Positions 1-10,653 of a DNA stretch of 64,000 bases are shown here, piece after piece. Within the stretch, counting starts at the first letter, position 1, and each line of letters begins with the position of its first letter. The stretch is from Inonotus obliquus (lineage: Eukaryota > Basidiomycota > Agaricomycetes > Hymenochaetales > Hymenochaetaceae), in the NCBI GenBank assembly GCA_032164295.1, contig JAJHTX010000004.1, forward strand, positions 2,418,001 to 2,482,000, written 5' to 3'. A model generated the notes under the pieces. That model was not told where the DNA came from. It made no database searches and saw nothing but the letters and a program-made list of their open reading frames with translations. The position numbers and the translations under genes are program-made.

Positions 1-632
1 TTGCTAATCAGGTTTTCCAGATTAGGATATATTTTCCCAGCGCACAGACCACTTCCGGACCGCGCCACCTCAGCGTCTGTTCGCCGTCGACAGCGGCGAG
101 TGCGCGTGGTCCAGCAGCACAGAGTGTCGGCGACGCTGAAGCGGACATCATATAGACGACAATGGGTACAACAGAGCCCTGGGGCGCTGAGTGTAGTAAG
201 GGATGCTCGTGGAAGAGGAACAAGTACAAAAAAGAAGGAAGACAAGGTCAGGCATCATCGGCGGACTCGTCGAAATTCACTAGTCACAGGTCCGGCAAGG
301 CCCACGTTTTATAACAATTTTCGCTCTTACATATTACTCCCAATATTATCTCCTGACGACTTCCCTTTCGTTCTGCAGCCGTACTACCTAATTGCCAAAC
401 CAGTCTATTATGCGTACTAGTACAAGTGCAATCTCTCCATATATGCAATGGCTCGTGAGCATTCATCGTCCTGAAGGCAATTCAACACGTAAGTCCGTAG
501 CCGACAAGTGCCATGGCCACCTTCTCCGTACTCACAGTACATGTCATCGGGTATCAATGTAAGTTATCCTGTTCCCAGCAGCAAGAAACAAAGCAAACTT
601 GTAAGCAACGCAGCACCACGCCTGGGCCACCG
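1..632. other. left-edge region, no supported gene
   Basis: Open frames here are short, overlap each other on both strands and resemble no family I know. The longest runs in from the left edge without an ATG. The part nearest position 632 is presumably the 3' UTR of the minus-strand gene that follows. I see no RNA gene or repeat. Confidence 0.5.
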
Positions 633-1022
633 TTACTTTCGCCGAATGTCAATAACAATCCCACCCGTCACAATCCCAAATGCAATGTAGATCCCAATTG
701 CCCATAACAGAGCACCAATAAAGCGCCACCGCGCTCGCGAGACTGCCTGCTGCATAGCATACGGCGAACGCGGGTCGTAGTACGGTAAAAGGGCGCCTTG
801 TTGTAGTTGATGCGCTAGTGGCGTTGGTCCGTATGACTGCTGCTGGTGGAGCTGAGGAAAGACTTGGCTTGGGAAAGGAGTGTCTTGAGAGACAGAAGGA
901 ACCGTAGGATGTTGGGCATGAGACGATGTCGCAATATGCTCTTCCGTAGAACGATCACTTGAGTCGATCGAGGGAATAGCGGAGTACGCCGGGGGCGGCG
1001 ATTCGTCCTTGGTAATTGTCAT
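633..1022 (-). CDS. small single-pass membrane protein with a PPxY motif
   Basis: Single-exon ORF of 129 residues that I do not recognise by name. About 95 polar residues, rich in Pro, Ser and Gln, are followed by one hydrophobic segment (about residues 103-125, with IGALLWAIGIYIAFGIV inside it) and a short basic end, IRRK. That suggests a tail-anchored or type II protein with its long N-terminus in the cytosol. Residues 9-13 read PPPAY, the core bound by WW domains of Rsp5/Nedd4 ubiquitin ligases, so an adaptor role is possible but inferred. The downstream gene also ends in a Pro/Ser/Tyr motif (LPSYS). The start chosen is the first ATG. A non-coding origin is unlikely because the membrane segment and motif are well formed. 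Confidence 0.7.
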   Translation of the reverse strand: MTITKDESPPPAYSAIPSIDSSDRSTEEHIATSSHAQHPTVPSVSQDTPFPSQVFPQLHQQQSYGPTPLAHQLQQGALLPYYDPRSPYAMQQAVSRARWRFIGALLWAIGIYIAFGIVTGGIVIDIRRK

Positions 1023-1508
1023 TGTTGTTGTACTTAAACAGCAAGTGCGTTAGAAAACGTGTTCGCGTTGTGAACGGGCTCTTCAGAAATAACAGAACGT
1101 CGTAAAAGGTAAGTGATGATCCTGTCACATCACGTGCAAACTGGGTCACCAGAATGGAAAAATTACTGCCAAGAGGCAGCCATCAATGGTTTCCTGTTGG
1201 CCGAATTACGGCATCCTTACAGTAGCAGTCCGATTCTTGCAGAAAGCAAATAGCTATGTAGTTATCGTAAGAGCGCTGCGCGTGCAAGGTCTTTATTGGC
1301 TTTTTCCTACTATTTTTCTGCCCAGAAGGAGAATGCCGAGAGATTTGTTGGGAACAGATCCGAGACAAGAGCGTGACACATCCATCTTGACTCGTTCTCT
1401 CGGCCTGTTGAGTCCAGTCAGCTAAACTACATAGACAAATATTGTATTAAGTATGGGCCAATTCATCAGGTACAGTATCTCTCCTCTCCCTCCATCTCCC
1501 TCCTGACG
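1023..1508. other. divergent intergenic region
   Basis: About 490 bp between the start codons of two oppositely oriented genes. It should hold both promoters and 5' UTRs. I see no TATA box in a sensible position and no RNA gene. Confidence 0.4.
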
Positions 1509-2703
1509 ATGCGCATAAAAACTAGAGCAGCTGCCCTCTTCCTCTCCCTCGTCGGAGCAGCGGTCAACTCCTTCGTTGCCCTCCGCGTTCTCTCCTTTTG
1601 GCGCGTCCTCAAGTGGGAGTCAGAGAGTGAATGGGAGGGCTCCGCAGATAGCTGGCGAGTTGATAGTCTCAAGCTCGTTTGGTTGCTTGTTTCCGCGTAT
1701 TTCACAACCGCCAGTGTAATCTGCATTGTTGGTGCCATCGGTGTTATCAAGGTGCGCGAAGGGCCACCTAAGTTGTCTGACTTTCCTTGTTAATCGTGCT
1801 TGATACCATTGCAATAGCGAACACCCGCGTTTGTGCGGCTCTACCGCGACTACTCGCTTGCAGATATCTGCTTCTGCGGTTTCTTGACCGTTGGTGCCGC
1901 ACTCGCCTCCTTCAGGCCATCTGCCCGTGCCACCATATGCGAGGAAATCTCTGGCCAACCCGAGTTGCTCCGGGACCTCGCAGAAGCTGGCCTCAACCCG
2001 GAAAACTGTGAACAATGGTTTGAACACGCTGTTCTCGGATTTGTGGCTATTACGGCTATCCTTCTTGTTGTCCGGGTAAGTCCACCCTTACTCCTTGCTG
2101 TAACTCCGTGCAGATTATTCTGACGTAACCCCTTTTACATCCTCGGTCCTTGATTGTTTTCACTAACCTTCTTGGCTGGGCGCTCCTTACAAACCGTGTG
2201 GTACGACTTGTATACAGTTACAATTTATTTTCACGGTATCGCAGTATTACAATCTGCTGTTGCAACAAAGGTCGTACGGCTGCATCGAGCTGGAGGACTC
2301 CGACGTGCAGCTCGGAACAGTGGAGAGTGCGGATGGAAAGCCGCAACGTGTTTATTTACTACCCGCACGCGCTTCGCAAGAAGTCTACATGGGGTCAGCC
2401 ATTCAGCCCGTCTCGGACGGGTCAATGCTCGTCTATGCACCTGTCCCCATCGAGTCGCTCTCGGAGGCAGAAGCGCGTGAGCTGGCGTCGAACGAGGCGT
2501 GGGTCTCGCGTACACCTAGCCACTCTCACACTCGACGATACTCGTATGGTCACCCTCATTCGCAATCTCGTTCCCATTCTCATTCCCGGAACCATCGCTA
2601 TGGGTATGGGCATGCTTCCTCGTATAGACGGTTTGACTTGCCATCACTGTCTGAGGAGGTATTGCTTCCGTCATATAGCGACGAGCCGGACAGAAAGGCG
2701 TGA
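1509..2703 (+). CDS. four-transmembrane protein with His/Ser-rich tail
   Basis: Three exons: 1509-1751, 1818-2075 and 2218-2703, giving 328 residues. All junctions are in phase. The second intron is unusually long (142 nt), and simple read-through from its donor meets a stop after four codons. The protein has four hydrophobic segments (about residues 5-27, 53-78, 95-112 and 145-168), an arrangement like the tetraspan membrane proteins common in basidiomycetes. An extracellular loop between segments 3 and 4 has two Cys. The cytosolic tail of about 150 residues carries a His/Ser/Tyr/Arg-rich stretch and ends near LPSYSDEPD. No enzymatic motif is visible and the function is unknown. The second intron could hide a tiny extra exon. 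Confidence 0.75.
2518..2640 (+). repeat. His/Ser-rich low-complexity coding stretch
   Basis: Imperfect repeats of Ser-His, Arg-Ser-His and Tyr-Gly-His units in the cytosolic tail of the four-transmembrane protein. The DNA repeats tcncac/tctcat-like triplets rather than a clean unit, so it looks like compositional bias and not recent slippage. Confidence 0.6.
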
Positions 2704-4516
2704 TGTTGGTGATGCCGTGCTTTTCTATTCAGATTATCGCAACAGTTTGGTTTCCAAGGGGCACAATGCGATATTGCTTGTTGCTTGTTCATGAAGGACG
2801 AGAAGACAGCGTCTTAACTGCGATATCAACGACATCTTCCTTCAGTATCTTCAGTCATTCTTTACTGATCGGTATCAACTTCCTATCTTCTCTTGTATAC
2901 CTCGTGTATTTTCTCCCCCTAGCCACACTGCCAAATATCTATTTTCTATTTGCTCCGGTGTTCTGGAGTATCTTTGTTAATTTGTAAAACTAGTCACCCA
3001 TGGAACTCTCATTTTGTTTGGTTTATTGGGCCTACGATGATTGTTTATCTGTATGTTACTTCTTTGGTCAGTAAAGCATGATGATGTATTTCATTATTTA
3101 TTTACAGGCTGGATGAGAATACACTGATGTTGTGCTAGAAAGATTCTAATTCAAAGAGTCATTTGAAAGTCAACATACTGTCCGCGGCTGGTTAGCGCTG
3201 GTGGGCAGCTCAAGTATACTACTTGGCGCTGGCAACTTACCGAGGGGGAAGTACCAAGAGCTTTGATAACGGGCGCTGCGCTGGATCCTAGTCAACTAGC
3301 CAAGAGCATACGAACTTGAAGGTCCCTATAAGTCAAATATGTTACTTATTCGCCTCACCAGAGCTGCGGCGCGTGCTTGTATGGTGCACTGCGGTACTGC
3401 GGTGCTTCAAGTTCGATTCGGAGCTGGGACCAAGGCGTACCTTAACCTTATTGGCATCCTTCAGGCTCGAAGACAATGATTGGAAGAAGTATCAGGAGGA
3501 AATAAGTAATGGTTCGCCAGTAGTCGATAATTGTCAAGAATGGGAAGGTGTTGTAGGATTTGGTGAGTTGATGTAAAGGTCACGGCGGCATCACCAACGA
3601 TAGAAGTGAACTCACTTCAAGTCCAGTCCGTGATCCAAGAATTATGCGGCGATAATATTCTAGTATTGGCTATCCGGAAACCGCACATAGCGCATCCGGG
3701 GAAAGCAGAAGCGATGAGTGTGGCGCTATAATCAGGCGATAGCACATCTTCATCTAAGCAAAAAAAATCCTGGAATCCAGCGGGCATGGAATGAAGAGGC
3801 TTTGATTAGAGTCAAGTTGAGCAGGTTTGCCAAAGCACATAATCCATAGTCGACAGAAGAGCTTCAGCGCGAGGCAGTACTAGAGAAATCAATTTCCCAT
3901 TTACCTCAGCCTGCAGACTGTGGTTAGTACAATGCTTTGAGTGAGGTACGCGTGTACGCCGGCATGACTCGAATCGTGGCACTGAGGCGAGGCATCAACC
4001 CTATACCACAGGTGGCAACTTCAACCGAAAGACAAAACATGCGTTATGTTGGCGACCAAATCATTTGTGCGAGCGACATTTTGAGATTGAGAGCAAGACG
4101 GAATTGAAATCACGGTCTATACAAGAACAAGAACAGTCTGGAAATATCAAGGACAATGCGTGGGAAGGAAAGACCATAAATGATGAAGTGGTGTTTGTGA
4201 CACTGCTGAACTCCTTTCTCAGTGTCATTAACTCTTCTCCTCGTCCTCGTCCCTCAGCTCTCTACAGCCTCTTGTTGTTCATCTCAGTCGATATACTACC
4301 CTTCTTCGTATCTTTTACAACCGACCTTTACCCAATCTTTGCCTGTGCTTACACGTAATACTCAACATTTGTCGTTTGCTTTCTCCATCTTTCTGACCCG
4401 CCGCAGTTCTTCTGAGCTATCAAGCACCTTGCTCCAATCGTACGCATTATATTTCGTTGCAGGAAACCTCGGTTGCTTTGCTCACCAACATTCTCTGCTA
4501 GTTCTGAACTCGTATC
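2704..4516. other. 1.8 kb intergenic region
   Basis: No coding exon can be supported. Positions 2704-2990 are T-rich and look like a 3' UTR. 3000-4050 has no long frame. 4200-4510 is rich in CT runs, typical of fungal core promoters and 5' UTRs, and probably belongs to the Btz gene. The ORFs around 4065-4600 lack family resemblance. Confidence 0.5.
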
Positions 4517-7165
4517 ATGTCTCCAGCTGTCGTTGTCTCCCAGTCGTCTCCAAGTTCGTCAAAAGATGTGTCAAGGCCCGCACGCCGTTCAGGGTCTGCT
4601 AATGCTCATCCTCGCGCACGTAAAACTAGGGCTGTTAGAAGGCGTCGTGGTGCTAGGCCAGGGATGATTGATAGTGATGATGAGATTGAGAGGGAGACTA
4701 TGAGCGATGCATCCGATACTGACGACCTTTCCCCATCTGACTCTGGTTCCGATTCAGAGCCAGAAACAGAGGCGGAGTCCCTCGTTCTGCATAATGGTCG
4801 GCACCATCCGGACACACCAAGCACAACTCAGAGCCCCCCGCCTGGAGAGATCGAGGCGTTGAATGGTTTTGCATCGAAACCAGGATCGGACGTTGTTGGC
4901 GCGTCTCAACCGTCGCACTCTGGTCCAGCATTCTTCGATGCAGGTGCCGACTGGTCGGAAATAGTTGCGACGGAGGGTACCGATGGACCCTCAGAGCTAC
5001 CCGTCATTGACTTTTCCGAGTTGCACGAGCATGCTGGTGATGAAGCGCCACGCCTGACTAATCAAGACCATGCGAGCGTCTCAGATGACGGGAAAGGAAA
5101 GGAGACTGGCACGAGCAGTCCACACAGCACCGAACGGCCTCTTCGTGGCGAACGGGATGGTCCTCGCGGGGCATCTCGATTACCTGGTCGTTCTGCAAGG
5201 CAAGTCTATCAACAACGCCTCCAATCCGATCCATCATTCGTGCCAAGAGTCGGAGAGTTTTGGAGTCACGACGATCGGCTCATGCAGAAGGATCTACGTA
5301 GCATGAGTGATTGGTGGAGAGGTCGCTGGCAGGGTCGAGGACGTGGTCGGGGTGCCTTCGTTACTCGGGGCATGCGGGGTCGAGGGCGAGGAGGGTTCTT
5401 CGGTAGTTCACGGTCCGTTTCCAATGATGGCAATCCTGTGGAAGATGAACGTGACAATACAGCTGAGGACTCAAGCCAACCTAATTTACCACCGGTTGAG
5501 AAACCTTGGACCCACGATGGCTTCGAAGAGCTGAAAGCGAAGGAGGAACAACGTCGCACAGCAGGAAACAGACGAGCGATTCAATCTAGACCCGGACCGC
5601 CGAGCACTGTCAATGGAGTCACCAGCACAACATCGCGAGGTGGATTTACTCCTCGTGGACGTGGTTCATTCCGGGGGACACCCTCGCCGACGCCTTCGCG
5701 TATGAGCTATGTTCAGAGGCTTCGCTCACAACCCGATAGGCCCTGGTTTACAATGAAGCCTGAACATGTCTGGACAAAGCAGTTTGAAGGCTTCTTGTTC
5801 TCGGATCCGTCCCTCAAGCAAAAGCACGGCAAAAACGCTGCATATCGCGTTAGTCTACCTGGGAAGGGAACCGAGATTATTCGCGCCCCTGCTCCGGATA
5901 GGGTGGCCGACGACACATCCGAATTACGCTCTCAACTTCCGTCGGAAGCGATTGTAACTTCCGACCTCGGTTCAAGGATGGTTGTTGTCAGGTTGCCAAG
6001 GCTATTAGAGGCCAAAGAGGCGTCTCTTCTTGAAGAGGAGTCCCCGCAGCCCGAGCCACTTATGACAGTTGAGGATATCCCTGTGGAGGTGTCGGCTTCG
6101 CATTCCGCTCTTGAGCTGTCGCCTGCGGGACAATCCAATAACGCAACCAACAACGCAAACACTCAGGCTGCAGGGCCGGAACAACATCCTGCATCCACTC
6201 AAGTTCTCGCTCAAGACAACGTGATGGCGACACCGGCTCTCACCAGAGATGACTCACTGAGTGAGAAGTCCGTCGGAGACTTTGTTGGTGGTACGGCTCC
6301 CGCGGGGCAGTCTGCATTGGAGAGCGAAAAACATCTGCCGGAAATGGTTCCAATGTTACCTGCACCAATCCCACCGCCTCCCATCCAGACTTCGTTCCCG
6401 CCTCCCTTGCAGCCGACACCGACATACTCTCCAGCTCCTGCTCCATATGCCTATCCTCCTCTGCCTCCTGGCTTCGCGCTCAACCAGCAGGGGTTCGCGT
6501 ACGAAGTTGCATCTGGACGGCCAGTCTACTTGCATCCGACGCCACCTCCCCAAATTCCGATGTACAATCCACGGCCTATACCCTTCATGCCCGGGCACAT
6601 GCACCATCACTCGATGTCGGGAGAGTTTATGCAGGCCCCGCCCACGCCGCCAATTACCGGCATGCTTGATCCATCGACGGGCCAACCTCTCTTTTCATTG
6701 CCACGCCAAAACAGCCGCATCGAGATCCGTGCACCAAGCGATGCCAATGACGGTCTTGCACGTGGAAAGCGTGAGCACCGCCCTTCCAATCTGCGCAGTG
6801 TGACCGTTGTAGGACAACTCGGAGAGGTGCCGCAGGAACAGCAACAGGTGCCTTCAGTTTCAGTGCCTCCCGGCTATCCTGATTATACGCGCGGTCCGGA
6901 ATACTATCCACCAGGATTGATGGGTGGAATGGCATCCCAGCCTTCGTACCAGTCGTCAGAAGGTACCGGTTCGTTGTCGCCTGGGGGAGATGCACCAGCA
7001 CAGTCCCAGCAACCGTCGATGATGGGGTATCCACCTTATCAGCAGCAATACTACTACCCGGAGCAATATTATCCGGCGTATGTTGAGATGCCTCAGCAAG
7101 CTGGTCAATACGACCCGTACAATACCGATCCACGACAGCAACCTCAAGTGTACTATGGAGTTTAG
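4517..7165 (+). CDS. Btz (Barentsz/CASC3)-domain protein, probable exon-junction-complex factor
   Basis: Intronless, 882 residues. The Btz domain (about residues 225-275) is recognised by the diagnostic stretch FVPRVGEFWSHDDR followed by SDWWRGRW. In animals this segment binds eIF4AIII and stimulates its ATPase within the exon junction complex. An RG-rich patch follows directly (about 270-295), with a second at about 370-385, consistent with RNA contact. The N-terminus is basic and then very acidic and Ser-rich (DSDDEIE onward), as in CASC3. The C-terminal third is low complexity, rich in Pro, Gln and Tyr, and probably disordered. Length is similar to human CASC3 (about 700 residues). Which EJC role it has in this fungus (mRNA decay, translation or localisation) is inference; the domain call itself is firm. 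Confidence 0.88.
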   Translation: MSPAVVVSQSSPSSSKDVSRPARRSGSANAHPRARKTRAVRRRRGARPGMIDSDDEIERETMSDASDTDDLSPSDSGSDSEPETEAESLVLHNGRHHPDTPSTTQSPPPGEIEALNGFASKPGSDVVGASQPSHSGPAFFDAGADWSEIVATEGTDGPSELPVIDFSELHEHAGDEAPRLTNQDHASVSDDGKGKETGTSSPHSTERPLRGERDGPRGASRLPGRSARQVYQQRLQSDPSFVPRVGEFWSHDDRLMQKDLRSMSDWWRGRWQGRGRGRGAFVTRGMRGRGRGGFFGSSRSVSNDGNPVEDERDNTAEDSSQPNLPPVEKPWTHDGFEELKAKEEQRRTAGNRRAIQSRPGPPSTVNGVTSTTSRGGFTPRGRGSFRGTPSPTPSRMSYVQRLRSQPDRPWFTMKPEHVWTKQFEGFLFSDPSLKQKHGKNAAYRVSLPGKGTEIIRAPAPDRVADDTSELRSQLPSEAIVTSDLGSRMVVVRLPRLLEAKEASLLEEESPQPEPLMTVEDIPVEVSASHSALELSPAGQSNNATNNANTQAAGPEQHPASTQVLAQDNVMATPALTRDDSLSEKSVGDFVGGTAPAGQSALESEKHLPEMVPMLPAPIPPPPIQTSFPPPLQPTPTYSPAPAPYAYPPLPPGFALNQQGFAYEVASGRPVYLHPTPPPQIPMYNPRPIPFMPGHMHHHSMSGEFMQAPPTPPITGMLDPSTGQPLFSLPRQNSRIEIRAPSDANDGLARGKREHRPSNLRSVTVVGQLGEVPQEQQQVPSVSVPPGYPDYTRGPEYYPPGLMGGMASQPSYQSSEGTGSLSPGGDAPAQSQQPSMMGYPPYQQQYYYPEQYYPAYVEMPQQAGQYDPYNTDPRQQPQVYYGV

Positions 7166-7978
7166 CCTTGGACATTTTTCACTCTTTTCTCTTTCGCTTC
7201 CGTACTTCGTTGTTCTTACAAACTAATAGTTTTCCCACTTATCCTCCTCTCCGCATTGTGTCTTTTGTTCTGTCTCGCCACTTATGTCTTTTTCTTTTTG
7301 CAATTAGTCTTGGGCTCGGTTCTGACTCTGACACACATAGCCGTATACAACTATACACCCATCCATCCATTCATCCATTGCCTCTACACGCCATGCACGA
7401 TACTCATTTACATTGCTTTCCGTTTTCTCACAAACTGTCGTTTTCTTTGCTCGACTAGTACTTGTTTCTGACACCCGCGCTTTCTTGGATTTACTCCAGC
7501 AATGGCCTGTATTTGCAGACCTAAGGTGTACTACAACATGCTTTGTTTACGTCCCTTTCTTCGCTTGTGATAATTATTTGTCGATAGGTAGTTACAATTA
7601 GCGTTGAAAAGTTTATTTCAAAAATAAAAATAGTAGACTAATCCTGATCAGCGTGACTGTGACGTCAGCCTCAGTACCGCCGTCACGGGTGGCTATGATT
7701 TGTTGCTGACTCGCCTTTCTTTGCAGGCTGTCTCTCTGTCCGCGACCACCACCACCGTCAACCCGTACTTGCCAACTGTACTTTCTATCTTTCTGGGTGA
7801 ACTGGTAAGTGGATGGCGGCGTCAAGGACGTCGTTATAGACATGATCAAACGTTTTAGCCCGCTTTAGCTTGCATCGTTACATTCTTTTCTTCTACACCG
7901 GGCACCCAGAGTCAGCCCTCCGCTCTAACGCTACACGCAAAGTCGTCGCAAGCCGCATAATTAATTGAATCGACGAGT
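7166..7978. other. intergenic region upstream of TFIIB
   Basis: T/C-rich 3' UTR sequence to about 7600, then the TFIIB promoter. It holds a perfect CRE-like palindrome, listed separately. No exon is supported. Confidence 0.45.
7660..7667. promoter_or_regulatory. TGACGTCA palindrome (CRE/ATF-type site)
   Basis: A perfect 8-bp cAMP-response-element palindrome about 310 bp upstream of the TFIIB start codon. bZIP factors of the ATF/CREB class bind this sequence in fungi. Position fits an upstream activating site, but a single copy can occur by chance. Confidence 0.35.
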
Positions 7979-9120
7979 ATGGCATACGCACAACCGTTCC
8001 CACTTGCTGCACCGCAGCAGATTCAGCTACCGAGAAATGCTTACGGCCCAGATTTGGCTGTGCGTCTTGTCTGTCCAGAATGTCGCGACCCGAACCCGGA
8101 TATTGTTGAGGAGTTTGGTAGTGGCGATCTCGTGTGTGGTAGTTGTGGACTTATTCTGGGTGACCGTGTTGTTGACACACGCAGCGAGTGGCGTGTAAGT
8201 AATAAGTGTCTTTGATGTCTATTGCTTGAGCCCTCTCTAATGTGGCTGTCATCTCTGGCCCTGTGTAGACATTCGCAAATGACGAGGGCGATGATCCATC
8301 GCGTGTCGGTGCTGCTATCGACCCTATGATGGAGGGTATGGAGCAGCTAGACACCGTTATTAGTTTCCGCGACGGCGGATCTGGCGTTGCACGTGAATTA
8401 CAAAGGGCAGCGTCCCGCGCACAAAGCTCACGCTCAGAGCGCAACCTATTACAGGCATTCCGCGACATCTCTAGCTGGTGCGATCAGTTTTCACTACCTA
8501 AGACGATTAGCGACATCGCGAAGCAGCTATACAAACGCGCGGATGAAGAGAAGTTGTTGCGAGGAAAGAGCCTCGACGCGGTCATTGCTGCGTGTATATT
8601 CATTGCTTGTCGACAAGCGCACGTTCCACGAACGTTCCGCGAGATGTGCACGTTAACGCACGTGTCGAAGAAGACACTCGGGCAATGTTACAAGACGCTT
8701 GAGAAGGCGTTTAACCTTGCTGCCGCTGGCTCTGGTGCGAGCGCGCAGAACTCCAAGCCTGACCCATCTACGACGACGACGAATCCGCAAGATCTTCTGG
8801 CGCGGTACTGCAACCACCTCGGCTTACCTCATTTGGTCCAGTCAACCGCGTCGGAAATCATCTCGAGCGGAAAGGAGCATGCGTTCACAGATGGGCGTAG
8901 TCCGATTTCGATTGCTAGCGGTTCGATTTACTTCACCACGCAACTGCTTGGAATTCCTTTAACGATGAAGGATCTATGCGATGTTGCTGGCGTTAGCGAG
9001 AGCACCGTGAAGTTGGTGTTCAGGATTTATTGTGAGCGCCGCGAGGTTGTGGTGAAGAAGGACTGGTTAGATTCCGGCAAAGCGAAGCTTGATAGGTTAC
9101 CGCCAAAGCTGACGCTGTAA
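7979..9120 (+). CDS. SUA7: transcription initiation factor TFIIB
   Basis: Two exons, 7979-8194 and 8269-9120, 355 residues (yeast 345). TFIIB bridges TBP and RNA polymerase II at the promoter and sets the transcription start site. The N-terminal zinc ribbon has Cys32, Cys35, Cys53 and Cys56 (CPEC, CGSCG). The B-reader/linker follows as SEWRTFANDEGDDPSRVG, whose junction with the ribbon lies exactly at the intron, supporting the splice. Two cyclin folds cover about residues 125-215 and 235-330, with recognisable segments such as CIFIACRQAHVPRTFREM and SGSIYFTTQLLGIPLTMKD. All key residues are present. The start is the ATG matching the family's N-terminus. Confidence 0.97.
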
Positions 9121-9234
9121 TGTTCCTCACCTGGCTTTCGTTGTTGCGAACTCCGTTTTATGTATTTTTAGTAACACTACACAGAACTTTCTATTAGGAA
9201 TAGAATTCATAATCTAAAGCCTAAACAGCGTGAA

Positions 9235-10498
9235 TCAACGTTTTCCGGACTTTGTTCTTGAGCCTTTCCTTGAAGACTTTGAGGCTTCTCGAGCAAGGGC
9301 GATACCACCCTTACCCTTGCTTGCATGACGAATCGCCTTTCGCACATTCAATACGTCGTCACCATCCTTCTTACTCTTCTTTCCTGAGGCATCGAGCTTG
9401 GAGATGAGAGCCAAAGATTTCTTCTTCTCTTCTTCAACAGAGCGTTCCGTCGGGTCAAACTGAAGGTGAAGAAAGTTAGCCCCTTCACGAAACGAGGGTG
9501 GAAACAAGCACAAGAAAAGCGGAAAGGAAGAAAAGGTAATATAAGTAAGAAAGTAAGAAAGATAGTACACACCTTCCGTTTGAGTCCACGTAACTTCTTC
9601 TCTCCTTCAAGTTTACGATCGAATTTTCCCATGCTCGCTGTACTAATACGAGTTGTAGCGAGTGTACGTTCGATATCGGATTTACGTTGTTCGCGTTCGG
9701 TGGATGCGAGGTTTTGTAATCGCTGACGTTCGTTCTTCGCCACGCGAGCTTTTCGAGCATCGCGGAGTTCCTTTTCCGGGTTGGAGTTGATGTCTGGGGG
9801 AGACGGGAGGTTAGAAAGGAGAAGGAAGGGTAAGGGTGGGATGTGGTCCAAACGTTGGGAAGGGATGGTAGCTGTAGTGACGATAAAACATAGACAAGCG
9901 ACATACCAGCATTAGCTTTAACTTCCGTAGCCCACGCTCCCTCTCCCTCCTTATTCTTCGCATCCTTCTTTCCCCACCTCGCAACCCATTCACCTTTCTC
10001 CTCATCCCAGACTTTCTTATCCCTCCGCTTCTTCTGTATCCCCTTCGCAGCAGCGAATTTCTCCCATTTCGTTGGTGGTTTGGGTTTTGGAAGAGGTTTT
10101 GAGCGGGGGAGGAGAGTAGTTGGTGGTGGAAGGAGTGTTAGAGCACCGTCTGGTGTTGGTTGGGTTGGGAGGTTGAGGAGGGTTGTTAGGAGAATTTGCA
10201 CGCCGTCTCGTGCGGTGTTTTGGAGGTGGGCTTCGAGGTCCCGGCTGGGGTGGATACAAGGAAGTCTAAGGATATGGTTTCAAGAGAATTACGGGGCAGA
10301 CATACTTGTATTCTTCAGCAGGAATGGGATTCGGGTCAGTAACGGTCAAGTATCCAGCATCAACCTGAAGGTCAATGTCCTTTTCGACCGTTACAGCGTT
10401 ACTGTACGGATTAGTTGGTAGGAAAGAATGAGTGCAGATTTAGGGTATTTCGCTTACTGTCGCTCCGCTTGAGCTGCAAGGATACCAGAAACGTCCAT
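9235..10498 (-). CDS. RRS1: ribosome biogenesis regulatory protein RRS1
   Basis: Five exons read leftward: 10498-10458, 10401-10306, 10265-9907, 9793-9573 and 9459-9235, 313 residues. Rrs1 works in the nucleolus with Rpf2 to load 5S RNP onto pre-60S ribosomes. The N-terminus (VEKDIDLQVDAGYLTVTDPN) and the core KWEKFAAAKGIQKKRRDKKV plus WVARWGKK are family signatures. The C-terminus is very basic, ending KSSRKGSRTKSGKR, as expected for a nucleolar protein. The first exon is only 41 nt and its ATG was chosen because it restores the conserved start. It is the plus-strand TFIIB gene's convergent neighbour, with 114 bp between stop codons. Confidence 0.92.
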
Positions 10499-10653
10499 GG
10501 TAGTGGGTCAAACGAGTTACTCGACGGCTCATGAAAAGTTACTGACATTGCCTTTTATGGCAAGAAGCAAATAAATACAATCACACAATCACATCGTCTG
10601 CAGCGTAAGCATAAATACAAATTCTACTCTTCCGTGAATTACAAAGCTTCTGC

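Noticed and set aside
1..420. 139-codon frame at the left edge
   Set aside because: Starts at the edge without ATG, composition is unlike the real genes and there is no family resemblance.
4065..4602. Overlapping frames upstream of the Btz gene
   Set aside because: CT-rich leader sequence gives Ser/Leu/Phe-rich frames; no family match, and the Btz ORF explains the region.
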